This document shows positions 9,774 to 22,212 of a stretch of 64,000 nt of DNA, piece by piece. The notes beneath the pieces were generated by a model. It was not told the DNA's origin. It saw only the letters and a list, made by a program, of their open reading frames with translations, and made no database searches. Numbering within the stretch: position 1 is the stretch's first letter; each line of letters opens with the position of its first letter. Both the position numbers and the translations under genes were made by a program. This DNA comes from Alphaproteobacteria bacterium (GTDB lineage Bacteria > Pseudomonadota > Alphaproteobacteria > Micavibrionales > Micavibrionaceae): assembly GCA_030424975.1 (NCBI GenBank), contig JAUHVY010000001.1:121093-185092 (forward strand), in the 5' to 3' direction.

Positions 9774-10598
9774 ATGAGATTTAAAAGAGCGCTTCTCTCT
9801 CTGTGTTGTGTATGTGCGCTTGGTGCATGTTCAAGCAACGACAAGGAGACGCAAAAACTGGCTGAACCTGCAAGTGTTGAAACATTATATGAACGTGCAT
9901 CGAAGGCGATGGATGAACAAAGCTACGTTGAGGCGACACGTTATTTTGAAGAGGTTGAACGCCAACACCCTTATTCACAATATTCCCGACGTGCACAGTT
10001 GATGGGAGCGTATGCCTCATATCTGGATCAACGTTATGATGAGGCTGTGATTTCGCTAGATCGTTATATTCAGCTGCACCCGGGCGCAGAGGATGTTGAT
10101 TATGCCTATTATCTTAAGGCGCTGTGTTTTTATGAGCAAATCTCAGATGTGCGCCGCGACCAAGATATGACTATTCAGGCGGTAAAAGCGCTGAATACAT
10201 TGATAAACAGATTTCCCGATAGTGAGTACTCGCGAGAAGCGATGCTGAAACGTGATTTGACGCTTGACCACCTGGCAGGTAAAGAAATGGAAATCGGGCG
10301 ATACTACCTGAACCGCGGTCATGTGAATGCGGCGATTAACCGTTTCCGCTCTGTGATTGTGAATTTCCAAACAACAAGCCATGTTGCTGAGGCTCTGCAC
10401 CGTCTTGTTGAAGCCTATATGACTTTGGGCTTGAAGAATGAGGCATATCAGGTCGCTGCTGTATTGGGGTATAATTATCCGGGCAGTAAATGGTATGAGC
10501 GTTCATATAAGTTGCTGGATGATGAGCAGCGACAAAAAATTATTGATGAGCGCGGTATCGTAGAGCGCACGATCGACACGATCCTGAAGCCTGATTAA
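9774..10598 (+). CDS. bamD: outer membrane assembly lipoprotein BamD
   Basis: 274 residues. A lipoprotein signal peptide ends in the lipobox LGAC with Cys19. Tetratricopeptide-type helical repeats follow from ~residue 35 (AMDEQSYVEATRYFEEVER, then repeats to ~230). This is the BamD/ComL pattern: an outer-membrane-anchored periplasmic part of the Bam complex that inserts beta-barrel proteins. The preceding 166 bases hold no gene. A terminator follows at once. Confidence 0.92.
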   Translation: MRFKRALLSLCCVCALGACSSNDKETQKLAEPASVETLYERASKAMDEQSYVEATRYFEEVERQHPYSQYSRRAQLMGAYASYLDQRYDEAVISLDRYIQLHPGAEDVDYAYYLKALCFYEQISDVRRDQDMTIQAVKALNTLINRFPDSEYSREAMLKRDLTLDHLAGKEMEIGRYYLNRGHVNAAINRFRSVIVNFQTTSHVAEALHRLVEAYMTLGLKNEAYQVAAVLGYNYPGSKWYERSYKLLDDEQRQKIIDERGIVERTIDTILKPD

Positions 10599-10609
10599 GA
10601 AAACATGAG

Positions 10610-10632
10610 AGCGGGGGATGCCCCGCTTTTTA
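10610..10632 (+). terminator. terminator after bamD
   Basis: A 7-bp GC-rich stem, AGCGGGG (10610-10616) with CCCCGCT (10621-10627), has a 4-base loop and is followed by TTTT. Confidence 0.8.
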
Positions 10633-10670
10633 CCCTTTTAATGTTGATATAACCGAAAGCACCGAGGCCG

Positions 10671-12326
10671 ATGCTACTGAGTTTGAATATAAAGAATGTC
10701 GTGCTGATTGATCAGCTTTTGATCGAATTCAAAAGCGGCCTTTGTGTTTTAACCGGTGAAACCGGGGCTGGTAAGTCTGTCTTGCTTGATTCTCTCGGAC
10801 TTGCCTTGGGGGTGCGCGCCGAAAGCAGTTTGGTGCGTGATGGAGCCGATAGCGCACATGTCACAGCGGCGTTTCAAATTTCAGAAAATCATCAGGCGCA
10901 TGCCTTGTTACAGGATGCCGATATTATCGCGGAAGATGATGTTTTGCTGTTGCGCCGTGTGGTTAGTAAATCGGGCAAAAGCCGTGCCTATATTAATGAT
11001 CAACCTGTGAGTGTGAGCCTGCTTAAGGCTGTTGGTGATACATTGGTCGAAATTCACGGGCAGTTCGAAACGCAAGGGCTTCTTAACCCCGCAACGCATC
11101 GTGCAATGCTTGATGAATATGCGAAAATAGACGGTTCATCATTATCGGCACTCTGGGATGCATGGAAAGATCAGCAGCAAGCCTTGGTCGAGATGGAGCG
11201 CTTATCATCACGCGCACGTGAAGAAGAGGAGTATCTGCGGTTCTCTCTTGAGGATTTGGAGCAATTAGACCCTAAAGTTGGCGAAGAAGATGAGCTTTCG
11301 GCTTTGCGGGAGCGTATGAAACATAAAGAGGCCGTTTTAGATGGTTTAAATGCCGCCGCTGCCCATCTCGGGCAGGATCATGACCCCGTGCAGCAGGCAT
11401 GGGGCGCGCTTGATCGCATTGCTGAGCGTGCGGGGGAGGCATTATCGCCAGCACTCGAGGCGTTATCGCGTGCATCATCCGAAATCGCCGAAGCTGCATC
11501 CATTATCGCCAATGTGTCATCCGATATGCAGGACGGTGAATATAATCTGGAGGAGATCGATGAGCGCCTCTACGCCATTCGTATGCAGGCACGTAAACAT
11601 CAATGCGGTGCCGATGATTTACCCGCAATGCGCGATGAGTTAGCGCAAAGGTTAATGAAGATCACAAATGCGGATAGTGACATTATAACCCTGCGCAAAG
11701 CATGTGAGGCCGCGCGCGAATCTTATGTTAAGGGGGCTTTGGCTGCTCGGGAAAAGCGCGAGGCGGTCGCAAGTAAATTAAATGATTTGGTGCAAAAGGA
11801 ATTAGCGCCGCTCAAGCTGGAAAAGGCAAAGTTTTTTACGCAAGTGAGTGTCTTGGATGAAGTAGAGTGGAGCGCGCATGGCATGGATCAGGTACGGTTT
11901 TTGGTAGCGACAAATCCGGGCAGTGCGCCGGGGCCAATCCATAAAATTGCGTCAGGCGGTGAAATGTCGCGGTTTATGCTGGCGCTGAAGGTTATTATCG
12001 CACAAGAAGGATCAACACATAGTTTTATTTTCGATGAAGTTGATACGGGAATTGGCGGAGCAACGGCTGATGCTGTCGGTGAACGCTTGTCACGTTTGGC
12101 CGATTCAAAACAAGTGTTGGTCGTAACACATGCTCCGCAGGTGGCTGCACGCGCCGATTATCATTGGGTTGTGCAAAAAGGCGGGAATGATGAGCGCGTG
12201 ACCACGAATATTATTCCGTTACATACGCGGGAAGAGCGTGCAGAAGAAATAGCCCGCATGCTTGCAGGGGCAGATATCACACCGGAAGCGCGCGCCGCCG
12301 CAAAAAAATTGATTGATGCGGCATAG
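10671..12326 (+). CDS. recN: DNA repair protein RecN
   Basis: 551 residues, the usual RecN size. Walker A GETGAGKS lies at 29-36. A central coiled coil spans about 150-380. The C-terminal ABC part carries the signature ASGGEMSRFMLALK, the Walker B FIFDEVDTGIGG, and the switch His in VVTHAPQVAA. RecN is an SMC-like ATPase acting in double-strand-break repair. No clear LexA box is visible in the 70-base spacer before it. ligA follows 22 bases later. Confidence 0.95.
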   Translation: MLLSLNIKNVVLIDQLLIEFKSGLCVLTGETGAGKSVLLDSLGLALGVRAESSLVRDGADSAHVTAAFQISENHQAHALLQDADIIAEDDVLLLRRVVSKSGKSRAYINDQPVSVSLLKAVGDTLVEIHGQFETQGLLNPATHRAMLDEYAKIDGSSLSALWDAWKDQQQALVEMERLSSRAREEEEYLRFSLEDLEQLDPKVGEEDELSALRERMKHKEAVLDGLNAAAAHLGQDHDPVQQAWGALDRIAERAGEALSPALEALSRASSEIAEAASIIANVSSDMQDGEYNLEEIDERLYAIRMQARKHQCGADDLPAMRDELAQRLMKITNADSDIITLRKACEAARESYVKGALAAREKREAVASKLNDLVQKELAPLKLEKAKFFTQVSVLDEVEWSAHGMDQVRFLVATNPGSAPGPIHKIASGGEMSRFMLALKVIIAQEGSTHSFIFDEVDTGIGGATADAVGERLSRLADSKQVLVVTHAPQVAARADYHWVVQKGGNDERVTTNIIPLHTREERAEEIARMLAGADITPEARAAAKKLIDAA

Positions 12327-12333
12327 CGTATGA

Positions 12334-14430
<2,097 letters not shown>

Positions 14431-14438
14431 AAACACAA

Positions 14439-14461
14439 AAAGCGCCGAAAATGGCGCTTTA
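14439..14461 (+). terminator. terminator after ligA
   Basis: Stem AAAGCGCC (14439-14446) pairs with GGCGCTTT (14453-14460) around a 6-base loop. It separates ligA from the minus-strand gene ending at 14484. The T-run is short. Confidence 0.65.
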
Positions 14462-14483
14462 AGATGGATTATTGAACGGCGTT

Positions 14484-14723
14484 TTAGATCGCTTGTTCTT
14501 TATCTTTAAGCTCAAACAATTTTGACATGGCGGATTCAATCTCCGGCGGATAGTCACGACGTTCAACGAATTCACCACCACCGGTGTTACGTGTCATGGC
14601 TTGTTCTAACGCGCGTGTTAGTATCTCTGAAATCTTCAAATCGCCTTGCTCTAATGAAAGCTCCAGCGCGGAAAGAATTCTGTCGCTTAGTCGAATTTGT
14701 TCTCTATTCATATCATTTGTCAT
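14484..14723 (-). CDS. small conserved-type hypothetical protein
   Basis: 79 residues, soluble, charged and largely helical: LSDRILSALELSLEQGDLKI, then a Gly/Glu stretch (NTGGGEFVERRDYP) and a Glu/Lys-rich C-terminus. I do not recognise the family. A GGGAG stretch lies ~11 bases before the ATG. An in-frame ATG four codons later is possible. It is between ligA (convergent) and the hydrolase gene on the same strand. No function is proposed. Confidence 0.6.
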   Translation of the reverse strand: MTNDMNREQIRLSDRILSALELSLEQGDLKISEILTRALEQAMTRNTGGGEFVERRDYPPEIESAMSKLFELKDKEQAI

Positions 14724-14769
14724 TCTTTAGTTTCTCCCGTCAATGATCGATTCGTATTCTGCCCTGTTC

Positions 14770-15762
14770 TTAGAATGGTTTCAAGGTTTCTGGGCGGTCA
14801 ATAATTCGTTCTTTTATTATATCATGAAAATGCATAAGGAAATTGCCCCTGATGCTATCTTTTTCCATCAATATTTCATGATAACTACCAGGGTATTCAA
14901 TAATGTTAACATCGCTCATTTTTCCTGCAATTTTTTCTGTTTTTGTATTATCAACAAGATCATCTTCCCCTGCGATACCTAGTAGGCATGGCGTTGGAAT
15001 ATATTCCGCTGTCTTTTGCAGAGCCATGCATGATTTATGCGCCTCATAAACCCAACGAAACGTTAAGTCACCACATCGTAAATCAGCGTCTGCTTTGCAC
15101 CATCTTTCGTCAATATTGTTGCGCGGTTCATCGGAGGTTAACCTGACACGATCTGTGCGCTTTTCCCAATCTTTCCCGCCCGGTACGTATGATTTACCGA
15201 CAACGATATTACAAAACGCGCCAACACCCAGCATTACGTGGTTAGGAATGCTCTTAAACGCCTTAATACCAACCAGCGGTGCAGTAAAAGCCGCACATTC
15301 AAATGTTTCGTTATGTTTTTCTAAAAAACGCATGCCGATATTGGCCCCCATAGAGTGTGCCAGCATAGCCATTGGGATTCGCCCGCGATCAGGGTGGACG
15401 CAGGAATGGATGATGTATTCCTTGATAAAGAAATGCAGGTCATCGATATCATTTTCAAAGTTGTTGCTATAACGTTTTTGCGGGTTTTTTAAATAGCGTG
15501 ATGACTTACCCTGACCGACCCAATCCATTGTCCAGAAGGCGAGGTTGTTTTCCAGACACCAATGTGCAATTTCAAAATATTTTTCGGAAAATTCACGCAC
15601 CCCTTGCAGGCAAACAACAACAGCATCAGGAATACTGTCTTCAGGGAAGACGGAACCAAATCGAATTTTGCGTCCTTTCACGCGTTCGAAATGGTGCCAT
15701 CGCCAGCCTTTTGGTTGTGCAAAACGGGGCTCAAGATTTTCAGGTATTCCTGACTCGGTCAA
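14770..15762 (-). CDS. alpha/beta hydrolase, lysophospholipase-like
   Basis: 330 residues. The serine hydrolase layout is clear: VVVCLQGVREFSEKY, TMDWVGQGKSSR, nucleophile elbow HSMG (Ser ~137), acid in GEDDLVDN, and His in GSYHEIL. This resembles the monoacylglycerol lipase/lysophospholipase group (Hydrolase_4). The start is TTG at 15762, supported by a TGAGG ribosome site 6 bases upstream. No signal peptide is seen. The substrate is probably a lipid ester, which is inference only. It is separated from pntB by ~70 bases. Confidence 0.78.
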   Translation of the reverse strand: MTESGIPENLEPRFAQPKGWRWHHFERVKGRKIRFGSVFPEDSIPDAVVVCLQGVREFSEKYFEIAHWCLENNLAFWTMDWVGQGKSSRYLKNPQKRYSNNFENDIDDLHFFIKEYIIHSCVHPDRGRIPMAMLAHSMGANIGMRFLEKHNETFECAAFTAPLVGIKAFKSIPNHVMLGVGAFCNIVVGKSYVPGGKDWEKRTDRVRLTSDEPRNNIDERWCKADADLRCGDLTFRWVYEAHKSCMALQKTAEYIPTPCLLGIAGEDDLVDNTKTEKIAGKMSDVNIIEYPGSYHEILMEKDSIRGNFLMHFHDIIKERIIDRPETLKPF

Positions 15763-15834
15763 ATGAAACCTCAGTAAAAAAATTATTTCGAAAAATTATA
15801 TTCAATCACTCTAAAGAAAGAGTAAAAATTGGAG

Positions 15835-17226
15835 CTATTCCATGGATTTTATAATGTCTTCGGTCATTTTTTTAGCATCACCCAATAACATCATTGTGTT
15901 TTGCTCAAAGAAGAGGGGGTTATCGATCCCTGCATAACCTGAACCAAGCGAGCGTTTAACAAATAACACAGTTTTTGCTTTTTCAACATCAAGGACAGGC
16001 ATGCCGTAGATTGGCGATGTACTATCGTTTTTCGCGGCCGGGTTTGTAATGTCATTTGCGCCGATAACATATGCGACATCGGCTTGGGCAAAATCACGAT
16101 TAATATCTTCCATTTCAAAAACTTCGTCATATGGCACGTTTGCTTCGGCCAAAAGAACGTTCATATGACCCGGCATACGACCTGCGACAGGGTGAATGGC
16201 GTATTTCACATCAACACCTTCTTTTTTCAAAAGGTCAGCCATTTCGCGCAAGGCGTGCTGTGCCTGTGCAACCGCCATACCATAGCCCGGTACAATAATT
16301 ACTTTGGAAGCGTTCTTCATGATATATGCGGCATCTTCTGCAGCGCCGATCTTAGCATTGCGATCACCCATATCTGCGGCTGCCCCGCCGGCTTCCTCGC
16401 CGCCAAAACCGCCAAGGATAACGCTGATGAAGGAGCGGTTCATGCCCTTACACATGATGTAGGAAAGGATCGCACCCGACGCACCCACAAGGGCCCCTGT
16501 AATTATAAGCAGGTTGTTATGGAGTGTGAACCCGATCCCTGCCGCGGCCCAACCGGAATATGAGTTAAGCATAGAAACAATAACAGGCATATCTGCACCG
16601 CCAATAGGGATGATCATTAGAACACCAAGCGCTAAGGCAATGATGGCAATCATCCAGAACCAGAAGGCATTTCCGGTCGCGCAGAGCAAGACAATCATGA
16701 GCAGCAACACAATGCCTAAAATAGCATTTAATTTATGTTGGCCGGGAAATACGACGGGTTTACCCGATATACGGCCGTCCAGCTTTCCCCATGCGATGAT
16801 AGAGCCCGTAAACGTAACTGCACCGATAGCAAGGCCAAGTGACATTTCAATCAAACTGGCTGTTTTAATATCGCCATAGGTACCGATACCGTAAGCTTCG
16901 GGATTGTAGAATGCCGCTCCTGCAACGCAGACAGCCGCTAAACCAACAAGAGAGTGAAACGCCGCCATAAGCTGTGGCAATGATGTCATTTCAATTGTTT
17001 TGGCGATATGCGTACCAATTGCACCGCCAATGGCAATGCCGACAACAATCCATGTCCATCCCGTAATATGCGGAGAGAATAGCGTGGTGACTACAACGGC
17101 CAGGGCCATACCGATCATACCGTAGGTCAAGCCTCTGCGCGCTGTTTCGGGGTGCGAAAGGCCGCGAAGTGCAAGGATGAAAAGCACCGCTGATACGAGA
17201 TATGCCAAAGACGTAAATGTTGCCAT
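15835..17226 (-). CDS. pntB: NAD(P) transhydrogenase subunit beta
   Basis: 463 residues. The N-terminal two-thirds hold many membrane helices (proton channel, domain II). The C-terminal soluble domain III binds NADP: VIIVPGYGMAVAQAQHAL, HPVAGRMPGHMNVLLAEA, YVIGANDITNPAA, and VKRSLGSGYAGIDNPLF. The complex transfers hydride between NADH and NADP+ using the proton gradient and supplies NADPH. It is the last gene of the operon pntAA-pntAB-unknown-pntB. Confidence 0.96.
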   Translation of the reverse strand: MATFTSLAYLVSAVLFILALRGLSHPETARRGLTYGMIGMALAVVVTTLFSPHITGWTWIVVGIAIGGAIGTHIAKTIEMTSLPQLMAAFHSLVGLAAVCVAGAAFYNPEAYGIGTYGDIKTASLIEMSLGLAIGAVTFTGSIIAWGKLDGRISGKPVVFPGQHKLNAILGIVLLLMIVLLCATGNAFWFWMIAIIALALGVLMIIPIGGADMPVIVSMLNSYSGWAAAGIGFTLHNNLLIITGALVGASGAILSYIMCKGMNRSFISVILGGFGGEEAGGAAADMGDRNAKIGAAEDAAYIMKNASKVIIVPGYGMAVAQAQHALREMADLLKKEGVDVKYAIHPVAGRMPGHMNVLLAEANVPYDEVFEMEDINRDFAQADVAYVIGANDITNPAAKNDSTSPIYGMPVLDVEKAKTVLFVKRSLGSGYAGIDNPLFFEQNTMMLLGDAKKMTEDIIKSME

Positions 17227-17260
17227 TGTTTTTTCCTAAAACGTTTAAAAGTTCTTCAAG

Positions 17261-17914
17261 TTATTTTGTTTTACAGTAAATTGATTGATCAACAAATTCC
17301 TGTGTGCTGTATTTTTCCGCTAAAATATGATAGTGCGCGGGTAAAAATCGTTGTGCCTTGTCCAAACAATAGATGCCGACAAGCTCAATGTTTTCAACAT
17401 TATACGCACGAATTTCGCCGGATTTTAATTGTGCAAGAACATGACCGAACATCGGTCTTTGCGGATCAGTGTTTACCGTAACGATAAATTCTTCAATGAC
17501 CGCACGTTTTTTCTTCTTTTTTTCAGCTGGCGGAGTATCGCTTTTCTTTTTCTTGTCCTCTTTTGCTTTTTCTTCTTCATCTTCGATAGGCTTGCCGAAG
17601 TCTTTTGCGTTTTGATCAAAGACAACTGAGAATGCATTACCCTGTTTGTAATAATCCCATAATTCAGGCAGCGTTTTACCGCCTTTTTCGAATTCGTAAC
17701 GTAACCAAGCTTCGCTGGTGTCGGCGGTATTGCTGTTAAAGAGAACAACCAATCGATTTAAGAAATCTTTTTGATCTTCCTTGGGGATCATCAACGGTTG
17801 GCCGTTTTTAATATATGTCACCAATGCATCACGTGGACGCACACGGTCATTTGCCGATGCGGGTAATGCGAATGAAATGAATAAACATGTTACGAAGAGG
17901 GTACGAAGTATCAT
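17261..17914 (-). CDS. secreted protein of unknown function inside the pnt operon
   Basis: 217 residues. The ATG at 17914 is chosen because it gives a typical signal peptide (MILRTLFVTCLFISFALPASA) and lies just after the pntAB stop. A longer reading upstream would run inside pntAB in another frame. The mature protein is mixed alpha/beta. In the middle (~118-145) is a highly charged Lys/Glu run (DEEEKAKEDKKKKSDTPP), and residues ~190-217 contain two Cys. I do not recognise the family. Its place between pntAB and pntB suggests co-expression with the transhydrogenase, but it should act in the periplasm. Confidence 0.75.
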   Translation of the reverse strand: MILRTLFVTCLFISFALPASANDRVRPRDALVTYIKNGQPLMIPKEDQKDFLNRLVVLFNSNTADTSEAWLRYEFEKGGKTLPELWDYYKQGNAFSVVFDQNAKDFGKPIEDEEEKAKEDKKKKSDTPPAEKKKKKRAVIEEFIVTVNTDPQRPMFGHVLAQLKSGEIRAYNVENIELVGIYCLDKAQRFLPAHYHILAEKYSTQEFVDQSIYCKTK

Positions 17915-17919
17915 ATGTT

Positions 17920-18333
17920 TTAGCCTTTCTTTTGGAACATATGCAGCATGCGCTTGGTGATAATAAAGCCGCCAAAAATATTGACTGAGGCAAATACCAC
18001 TGCCAAAAATCCGAGAACACTGGCGAAACCACTTTGTGATGCGGCGCCTGTCGCAAGGACAGCGCCGACGATGATGACGGATGAAATGGCGTTTGTAATG
18101 CCCATTAACGGTGAATGCAACGCAGGGGTAACGCGCCAAACAACGTGATAGCCCACAAAACAAGCCAAAACAAAAACGGTTAATCCCGTGATGATGAACG
18201 GCTCTGAATGTGCGCTGCTTTCGGTAATGGCTGTGCCTGCATCCGCAGCAAGCTGTGCCGCCGTATCAGACATTTCCAGAAGTTGTGCCTTAAGGTCGGC
18301 CAAGCTTTCATTCATTGTTTTTTGTTGTGTCAT
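17920..18333 (-). CDS. pntAB: NAD(P) transhydrogenase subunit alpha, membrane part
   Basis: 137 residues. A short soluble N-terminus precedes about four membrane helices, with the conserved [16 protein letters not shown] stretch of the alpha-subunit domain II. This split arrangement (pntAA soluble, pntAB membrane) is typical of alphaproteobacteria. It begins 3 bases after the pntAA stop, so translational coupling is likely. It forms the proton channel with PntB. Confidence 0.94.
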   Translation of the reverse strand: MTQQKTMNESLADLKAQLLEMSDTAAQLAADAGTAITESSAHSEPFIITGLTVFVLACFVGYHVVWRVTPALHSPLMGITNAISSVIIVGAVLATGAASQSGFASVLGFLAVVFASVNIFGGFIITKRMLHMFQKKG

Positions 18334-18336
18334 GGC

Positions 18337-19644
18337 TTAGCTCTCCTTCGCTTTAGTTTTTGCGGGTGCTTTTTTCGTCGTTGTTGTCTTCTTTGTCGCT
18401 GTTTTCTTTGGCGGTGAAGACGTTTTTTTGGTCGCCGGTTTTGTCTCTTTTTTTGCTTTATCGGCCGCAGGTGCTTTTTTCTCTGCGGCTTTTGGCTTGG
18501 CTGTTTTTGCCCCCGAAAAGTTTGGATGCACAATGGCACCGTCTTTTACCATGCAGACGCCTTTGATAATGTCATCTTCCCAATCGATCTTGAGGGCTTT
18601 GCTCTCTTTATCAATAATCAGGTTCAGGAAGTTCAAAAGGTTTTTCGCGTAAAGTGCTGATGCATCTGCGGCCAGGCGGCTCGGTACATTAAGGTGACCG
18701 ACAATTGACACATCATGTTTGACAACGACTTCTCCTGCCTTGGATAGCTCACAGTTTCCGCCTGTCTCAACGGCCAGATCAACGACAACCGATCCCGGTT
18801 TCATTGATTTTACCATATCGGCGGTTACCAATTTAGGGGCAGGGCGCCCGGGAATTAGGGCCGTTGTAATAACAATATCTTGTTTAGCGATATGTTTTTC
18901 TACAAGTTCAGCTTGTTTTTTCTTATAAGCATCGGACATTTCCTTTGCATATCCGCCTGCTGTTTCGGCTTGTTTAAACTCATCATCTTCAACGGCGATA
19001 AATGATGCGCCAAGTGATTCGACTTGTTCTTTTGCTGCCGGGCGCACATCCGTGGCCGATACTACCGCGCCAAGACGGCGCGCCGTTGCAATTGCTTGCA
19101 GACCTGCAACACCTGCGCCCATAATGAAGACTTTTGCCGGCGGAATGGTGCCCGCCGCAGTCATCATCATCGGGAAAGCATGCGGATAACATTCTGCCGC
19201 ATCCAAAACGGATTTATATCCCGCAAGGTTAGATTGAGAAGATAATACATCCATACTTTGAGCGCGGCTGATGCGCGGCACGAATTCCATCGAAAAGGCG
19301 TCAATTCCTGCGGAAGCGCATTTTGCAAGAATATAGTCATTCACAAAAGGAGCGAGCATTGCAATTAAAAGCGCGCCTTTGGGCGTGTTTTTTAATTCTT
19401 CTGCATTCGGGGCCTGCACTTTCAGAATAATGTCTGCACCTTTGACCGTGTCGGCATAGGTTTTTGCAATTTTCCCGCCTGCATCCTTGAACGCATCATC
19501 AGTATATGCAGCATGTGCGCCTGCGCCTGATTGAACAGTGACAGTGCAGTCGAGCTGCGTTAATTTTTTAATTGTGTCCGGCGATATGGCAACGCGTTTT
19601 TCGTTTGCTGCGGTTTCGGAAGGAATGGCAATTTTTAGTCCCAC
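18337..19644 (-). CDS. pntAA: NAD(P) transhydrogenase subunit alpha, NAD-binding part, with basic C-terminal tail
   Basis: 435 residues. Residues 1-378 are a normal domain I of the alanine dehydrogenase/transhydrogenase family: KRVAISPDTIKKL, the NAD fold KVFIMGAGVAGLQAIA (171-186), SATDVRPAAKEQVESLG, and VDLAVETGGNCE. Residues 379-435 are an added tail made almost only of Lys, Ala, Pro and Thr, like histone H1-type tails. The split PntAA is usually ~370-390 residues, so the tail is unusual. The start at 19644 matches the family N-terminus (MGLKIAIPSET). Confidence 0.95.
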   Translation of the reverse strand: MGLKIAIPSETAANEKRVAISPDTIKKLTQLDCTVTVQSGAGAHAAYTDDAFKDAGGKIAKTYADTVKGADIILKVQAPNAEELKNTPKGALLIAMLAPFVNDYILAKCASAGIDAFSMEFVPRISRAQSMDVLSSQSNLAGYKSVLDAAECYPHAFPMMMTAAGTIPPAKVFIMGAGVAGLQAIATARRLGAVVSATDVRPAAKEQVESLGASFIAVEDDEFKQAETAGGYAKEMSDAYKKKQAELVEKHIAKQDIVITTALIPGRPAPKLVTADMVKSMKPGSVVVDLAVETGGNCELSKAGEVVVKHDVSIVGHLNVPSRLAADASALYAKNLLNFLNLIIDKESKALKIDWEDDIIKGVCMVKDGAIVHPNFSGAKTAKPKAAEKKAPAADKAKKETKPATKKTSSPPKKTATKKTTTTKKAPAKTKAKES

Positions 19645-19817
19645 GGTGCGTTTCCCTTAAAAATCATTTCAATTTAAGGCACTAGCATGCATCATTTTAT
19701 GGTGAAAGTGAAGTATTACTATTGGTTTTAATTGAAAAATTCCTAAGATGTGAAGGCTGGAATTTGTGTGGTTTTACAGCTTTTCTTTTAAAAATTGTGA
19801 TATTTGCGTATCAATGC

Positions 19818-19847
19818 TTGACAAGTCTGCGCATTCCCCGTTATGTT
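19818..19847 (+). promoter_or_regulatory. sigma70-type promoter for rpmJ
   Basis: A perfect -35 TTGACA (19818-19823), an 18-base spacer and -10 TATGTT (19842-19847) lie 36 bases before the rpmJ ATG. Confidence 0.7.
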
Positions 19848-19883
19848 CGCCGCCTAATACAGATTTTTGCAGGATTTAAGAAA

Positions 19884-20009
19884 ATGAAAGTTGTTAACTC
19901 TCTTAAAACATTGAAAAAGCGCGACCGCAACTGCCGTGTTATCCGTCGCAAAGGGCGCGTCTATGTTATTAACAAGACAAACCCGCGCTTTAAAGCTCGT
20001 CAGGGATAA
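19884..20009 (+). CDS. rpmJ: 50S ribosomal protein L36
   Basis: 41 residues: [20 protein letters not shown], then [20 protein letters not shown] and a final Gly. This is the Cys-poor (zinc-independent) L36 form typical of alphaproteobacteria. It is a basic protein of the large ribosomal subunit. It is a single-gene unit with a strong promoter at 19818 and a terminator at 20068, as expected for a stand-alone rpmJ. Confidence 0.96.
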   Translation: MKVVNSLKTLKKRDRNCRVIRRKGRVYVINKTNPRFKARQG

Positions 20010-20067
20010 TTCCCGCATTTTCGTTGCCTTGTTTTAGGGGCGCGATTGTGATGATGATTGAATTTAC

Positions 20068-20104
20068 AAAAAGCCGTGAGATTGCTCTCGCGGTTTTTCT
20101 TTTT
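20068..20104 (+). terminator. terminator after rpmJ
   Basis: Stem CCGTGAG with CTCGCGG (one G-U pair), extended by an A/T stem, is followed by a long T-run. It separates rpmJ from mreB. Confidence 0.75.
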
Positions 20105-20211
20105 GTTGACAAGTTTTAAATCTCCTTCACACAGATGGTGCAATCTTGTTTGCGGTCTGATATATCCTTAGATGACCATTGAAATATTAACCTGTTAACG
20201 GAATGGCCTGA

Positions 20212-21255
<1,044 letters not shown>

Positions 21256-21368
21256 ATCAATAATATAGCGTCAGATTTCATCAAAATGCGGGCCGAGGCT
21301 GTTTTTTTCTATAAAACAGTATTATGCCTGTTTCGATGTGAAGTAATTTTGTAAAGCAGACAAAACCA

Positions 21369-22202
21369 TTGAAACGACATAAGAAAGTCAGAGGTATAGC
21401 ACGGCGGCTACCCCTTCCATGGGCGGGCTCATCAGTTGATTCTTCAATATTGATCTTTGTATCCGTTATTTTGATGGCAATCTCTGGGTTTAAACCACAT
21501 AGCTTCGATTCATTGCGAAACTTCACTACCGATGCATTTTCTCCGATTTTGGCCGCGGTCAGTTACCCGATGCAAAATATTACGTTATTTTTCCATGACA
21601 TAACCAATTTGGCGCAAATTCAAGCGGATCGTGAAAGATTAGAGCGTGAAAATGAGCGCTTGCGGGAGTGGTATCAAACGGCGTTGTTTTTACAATCTGA
21701 AAACCAGTCTTTGCGGGCGCTCCTCAACCTAAAAGTTGATAAGAAATATGATCATGTCAGTGCGCGCGTTTTATCAGATGCGGGGAATACATATTTAAAA
21801 AGTCTGGTTGTCATTGCCGGCGCAGCGGATGGCGTACAAAAAGAATCTGCAGTGTTATCGGCGCAGGGGCTTATCGGGCGTATCATTGATGTGGGGGATA
21901 AGACCTCTCGTATTCTTTTGATCACAGATATCAATTCCCGTGTTCCTGTTGTTGTTGAGGATACAGGGCAACACGCGATTATGGCTGGAAGTAACGATGA
22001 TTTACCGCGTCTTATTCATTTGCCGCAAGATAGCGAGATTAGTGAGGGGGCGCATGTTATAACCTCCGGCTATGGTGGGGTTTATCCGCGTGGTTTACCT
22101 GTCGGGCGCGTGGTCATGACAAAGCAGGGGAAGTTGGGGGTCATGCTGTTTGCTGATTTTAATGCTCTCCAAATTGTTCGGATTTTACAGGAAAAGAACT
22201 AG
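21369..22202 (+). CDS. mreC: rod shape-determining protein MreC
   Basis: 277 residues. A short basic cytoplasmic tail precedes a membrane helix (~22-40). A periplasmic coiled coil follows (~75-115: QADRERLERENERLREWY), then two beta domains with GLIGRIIDVGDKTSRILLIT and VITSGYGGVYPRGLPVGRV. The start must be TTG at 21369, since no ATG or GTG lies between the upstream in-frame stop (21339) and the membrane helix. MreC links MreB to the periplasmic wall synthases. Confidence 0.92.
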   Translation: MKRHKKVRGIARRLPLPWAGSSVDSSILIFVSVILMAISGFKPHSFDSLRNFTTDAFSPILAAVSYPMQNITLFFHDITNLAQIQADRERLERENERLREWYQTALFLQSENQSLRALLNLKVDKKYDHVSARVLSDAGNTYLKSLVVIAGAADGVQKESAVLSAQGLIGRIIDVGDKTSRILLITDINSRVPVVVEDTGQHAIMAGSNDDLPRLIHLPQDSEISEGAHVITSGYGGVYPRGLPVGRVVMTKQGKLGVMLFADFNALQIVRILQEKN

Positions 22203-22212
22203 ATAAGGATAG

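Noticed and set aside
17915-18163. N-terminal extension of the secreted protein gene back to 18163
   Set aside because: It runs through pntAB in another frame and would put ~83 residues before a clear signal peptide. The ATG at 17914 is the natural start.
20106-20134. Promoter for mreB from TTGACA at 20106
   Set aside because: The -35 is perfect, but no acceptable -10 stands 16-18 bases downstream.
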